Assembly (NCBI GenBank): GCA_020086605.1
Contig: JACBWW010000047.1
Location: 1,469,506 to 1,533,505 of the forward strand
From: Lanius collurio
Taxonomy: Eukaryota > Chordata > Aves > Passeriformes > Laniidae
Length of the DNA stretch: 64,000 bases
Direction of reading: 5' to 3'
Shown here: piece by piece, positions 61,385 through 64,000 of the stretch
Numbering within the stretch: the stretch's first letter is position 1
Layout of the letters: the number at the start of each line of letters is the position of its first letter
The notes under the pieces: model-generated
Seen by the model: only the letters and a program-made list of their open reading frames with translations
Told to the model about the DNA's origin: nothing
The model's database searches: none
Position numbers and translations under genes: made by a program

Positions 61385-62934
61385 GAGCATAATGTTCCAA
61401 TGAATGGAATCGCTCAGCTGCTCTTTGAGGATTTCTTTTTTGTCCATGGATTGCTTTCAAAGAGAAGGGCTGACGTTTCCAAATAGAGGCTTACAGATGA
61501 GGGTGGGATCCGTACCTACGTCAGCACAGAGCACTGAAAGCAGCAGAGCCAGGATCGCTGATTCTATCCGGGGACCAAGCCCCATAAATTTGTCACACAG
61601 ACCCTACCTAATCTCCCCTCTTGTGGCTTCTGGTCCTGTCACCTGACAAAGTAAGGCCCAGAGCAGCCAAAATCAAAAGGATTTAACACCACAAATAAAC
61701 TGCCAGGGAACTTACAGACAGCGTCACAAAAAGCCGCAAGTAGCATTGCTAATCAGAAGCTGGATTCAAGTAGCAGCTAACAGAGATAGAAACACATCCA
61801 GAAAGGGTGCGAATTACTTAGTTCATTCTTGTTGGAGTTGGAAGGAGGCTTTTTTCCCTTTTCAGTTGACAAATAGCATGAGAAATGATCCAGCTTGAAA
61901 AATGTTACAAGACTTCCAATCAAATATAATGATGAAAAAAATCCAACAATACGGGATCAGCAGCAGTAAAATGTTTAATTTGAAGGAGATGAAGAGATGC
62001 CTACAGCATCTATAAAGCAATCAACCAAAGAGAGGGCTGAGAGCAGGAGGGAAAGAATAATTTCAATTAACCCTTCCTTTTCCAGAGTGACCTCTCCACC
62101 TTCTCCAGAAGAGAAAATGCAAAACCTGGGGGTTATCAGTGTAAAATACTAGAAAAAGGTTGCATTTTATTTAATCTTCTGTTATGCTAAGTAATGAAAA
62201 AACTAAAGCTGCTCTTCTAGCAGATAAATCTCATTATTTTACTAACTTCTGGGGGTTTCCTCTGGTTTGCCAGTGGGATTAACAAAGGACTTCAGCCCCA
62301 CTGTATTTGTCAGCAACAGAATTTTAGCCATATATAGAGAGATGGATAAATGCACAAAATGTTTTTCAGATCTGGGCTATGCTCAGTTTTGCAATTCCTT
62401 CTGACAGTACAGGCTATTTAGCATAAAAGAGCATGCTTTTCTATGTAAACCAGATCAGCTGCTGAGCATACAGTACAATATGAAATCTAAATTACCTGTA
62501 TGTTAAATATTTGCTTTAAACTACACTTGATTGACGAGCATGCTGGTCAGAGTGACTGGCTTACTTCACGTCTGGCTCTGCATGCCACAGCCTCGCAGAG
62601 GAAATGGCTCATATTTGGAGTTCCAGATTTTCAGATCTTGGGTCATTATTAGGCTCCTACATCTGCAGGTAAAATTTCCAGCAGCTTCACTCACTGCTGT
62701 GCACACCCTGCCATACAGCTTTGGGGTTTGGTGCTGCTCTGCCTCTGCACTGCCAAGAAGGAGGCATCATTGATCTTCCATGTATAGGGTGCAGTGCATT
62801 TCCAGAGGAACCCTCAGTGGTGGCCAGACCTACCACAAAGCACCGTGTACACCATGGGCTTCTGAGACAACAACAATGGCCCTGCTCAGCTTTCCTGGGA
62901 ACAGAAAGGGGTACTTTGTGGCACAGGTGCCCCA

Positions 62935-62995
62935 TGCCCCCTTCCCCACTCCCTTCTCCATCCCCCCACTGCTTCCCCACTGCTCCCCAGCCACA
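62935..62995. repeat. C-rich pyrimidine stretch
   Basis: The plus strand has repeated C runs (ccccc, cccc, ccc, cccccc, cccc, cccc) separated mainly by T. The minus strand is therefore G-run rich and could form a G-quadruplex with slightly long loops. It is low-complexity intron sequence. Confidence 0.6.
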
Positions 62996-64000
62996 GGTGG
63001 GGCAGCCTCCTCCTCCTCCACAGACAGCACCATCTGGAGCTGACTTTCCTTCCCCTTCCTGACTTCTCATCTACTTTCAAATCAAATGTGAAGATACAGA
63101 TTTCCTTCCATGCCCAGAGGACTTACTCTTTCCATTCCTTCAAGAGATTTAATTTTTTAACTCTATAGGCATGGCTGCCTTTCAACATTTGAGAACAGAG
63201 CATCTCTGGAAGATGCTGCTTCATGAAGGTTCAATCGGGTAGACTTTCTCCTCACAGAAAAACTTATCTTTTTGAAATAAATTCATGAGCACTGGTAGAA
63301 AACTTGCAAGAAAATGATTGTGATGGAAGTTGACTTTAAATGATTAAGTGACTGGTCTTAGATCGCACTGTACTGAAATATGATTTGAAGGCCACAATGA
63401 AAAGCAGCTGTAAGCCATGTGTAAAATATAATAGTACATGCCTACAGGGAAGGAAGTGAGATACTGAATGATTAAATTTAGGGGAGTATATAATGTAGTG
63501 TATCATTATGGGAGTGATCAGGATTATTTGTAATAAGCTAAGGGTTTGTGGTCTATCTAAAATCCAAAGCCAAGAATTATCGGGGGGAAGGGACTGTTTT
63601 ACACTTATCCACTCCCCACGTCTCCGGGTGCTCCCACAGGAAAAACCTGACTTTGGCGTTGCCACAGAAAAGAGAGAGGTGAGCGAACCCAAACTGAAAG
63701 ATGAACGTCATGTAATTGCAGTCTGTGCCTGTACTGTATTTAATCTTGGCTGGATTCACTATGCCACTGGTGTTTGTTTCCATTTCCACCCACTTTCTAG
63801 CTAGAACTACACACGTGACAATGGTGAGTGGAGCCAAGCAGGATGCTCGAGCGGGGAACGCACACACACACCCAGGCACCACCAGCAGTGAGACACCAGC
63901 TGACAACACTGGCTCTGTGACATGTCACCCTCCATTGCCTGGACAGCCTTTGCAGCACACTGGAATCAGGAACTGCATTTCTATGTGAAAACCTCAAGCT

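Larger units (their letters stand above)
59402..64000 (-). other. SATB1: last intron of SATB1, partial (at least 4.6 kb)
   Basis: The region between the acceptor and the right edge contains no recognisable SATB1 coding sequence: I see neither the CUT repeats nor the glutamine/proline-rich linker in any minus-strand frame. It is therefore read as the 3' part of the last intron. It holds a dense CpG island (about 60836-61260), a 10-bp-stem hairpin (61360-61384), a pyrimidine-rich stretch (about 62935-62995), a short CA tract (about 63861-63874) and otherwise AT-rich unique DNA. An alternative small SATB1 exon inside it cannot be excluded by eye. Confidence 0.8.

Noticed and set aside
59402..64000. 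Penultimate SATB1 exon (CUT2 and glutamine-rich linker)
   Set aside because: No minus-strand frame in this interval matches these domains, so the exon is taken to lie beyond the right edge.

Overview
This is vertebrate nuclear DNA, most likely from a bird and probably a songbird. It is moderately AT-rich, and I recognise no mammalian-type SINE or LINE copies across 64 kb. It has recurrent GTTT/GGTT-type low-complexity tracts of the kind common in passerine genomes. One stretch (about 40147-40300) resembles the end of an avian ERVL-type LTR. No bacterial or viral gene organisation is present.

One gene is supported, SATB1 on the minus strand at the right end. Its terminal coding exon (59401 down to 58946) encodes the C-terminal 151 residues: the divergent homeodomain and the acidic tail, ending in TAA. 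The splice acceptor lies just above 59401. The last intron fills 59402-64000, and all earlier exons lie beyond the right edge. The 3' UTR runs leftward from 58945, with two paired AATAAA signals near 56566-56578 and 56381-56400, giving a UTR of about 2.4 or 2.6 kb. Pumilio-type sites, a small hairpin and a GC-rich island lie inside it.

Positions 1 to about 56360 are intergenic, downstream of SATB1. In mammals this side of SATB1 is a large gene desert reaching towards TBC1D5, and this window fits that layout. I found no exon, pseudogene, tRNA or CRISPR here. It holds simple repeats, an LTR fragment, short palindromes, a G-quadruplex motif, two small CpG clusters and several AT-rich, TAATTA-bearing blocks that could be conserved enhancers of SATB1. 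The enhancer reading is inference, because no alignment could be run.

The features most worth a second look are a dense CpG island inside the last SATB1 intron (about 60836-61260), the GC-rich island inside the SATB1 3' UTR (about 57590-57860), an orphan CpG cluster in the desert (about 51540-51755), and a perfect 20-bp palindrome at 12248-12267. I did not find a clear previously undescribed gene system.
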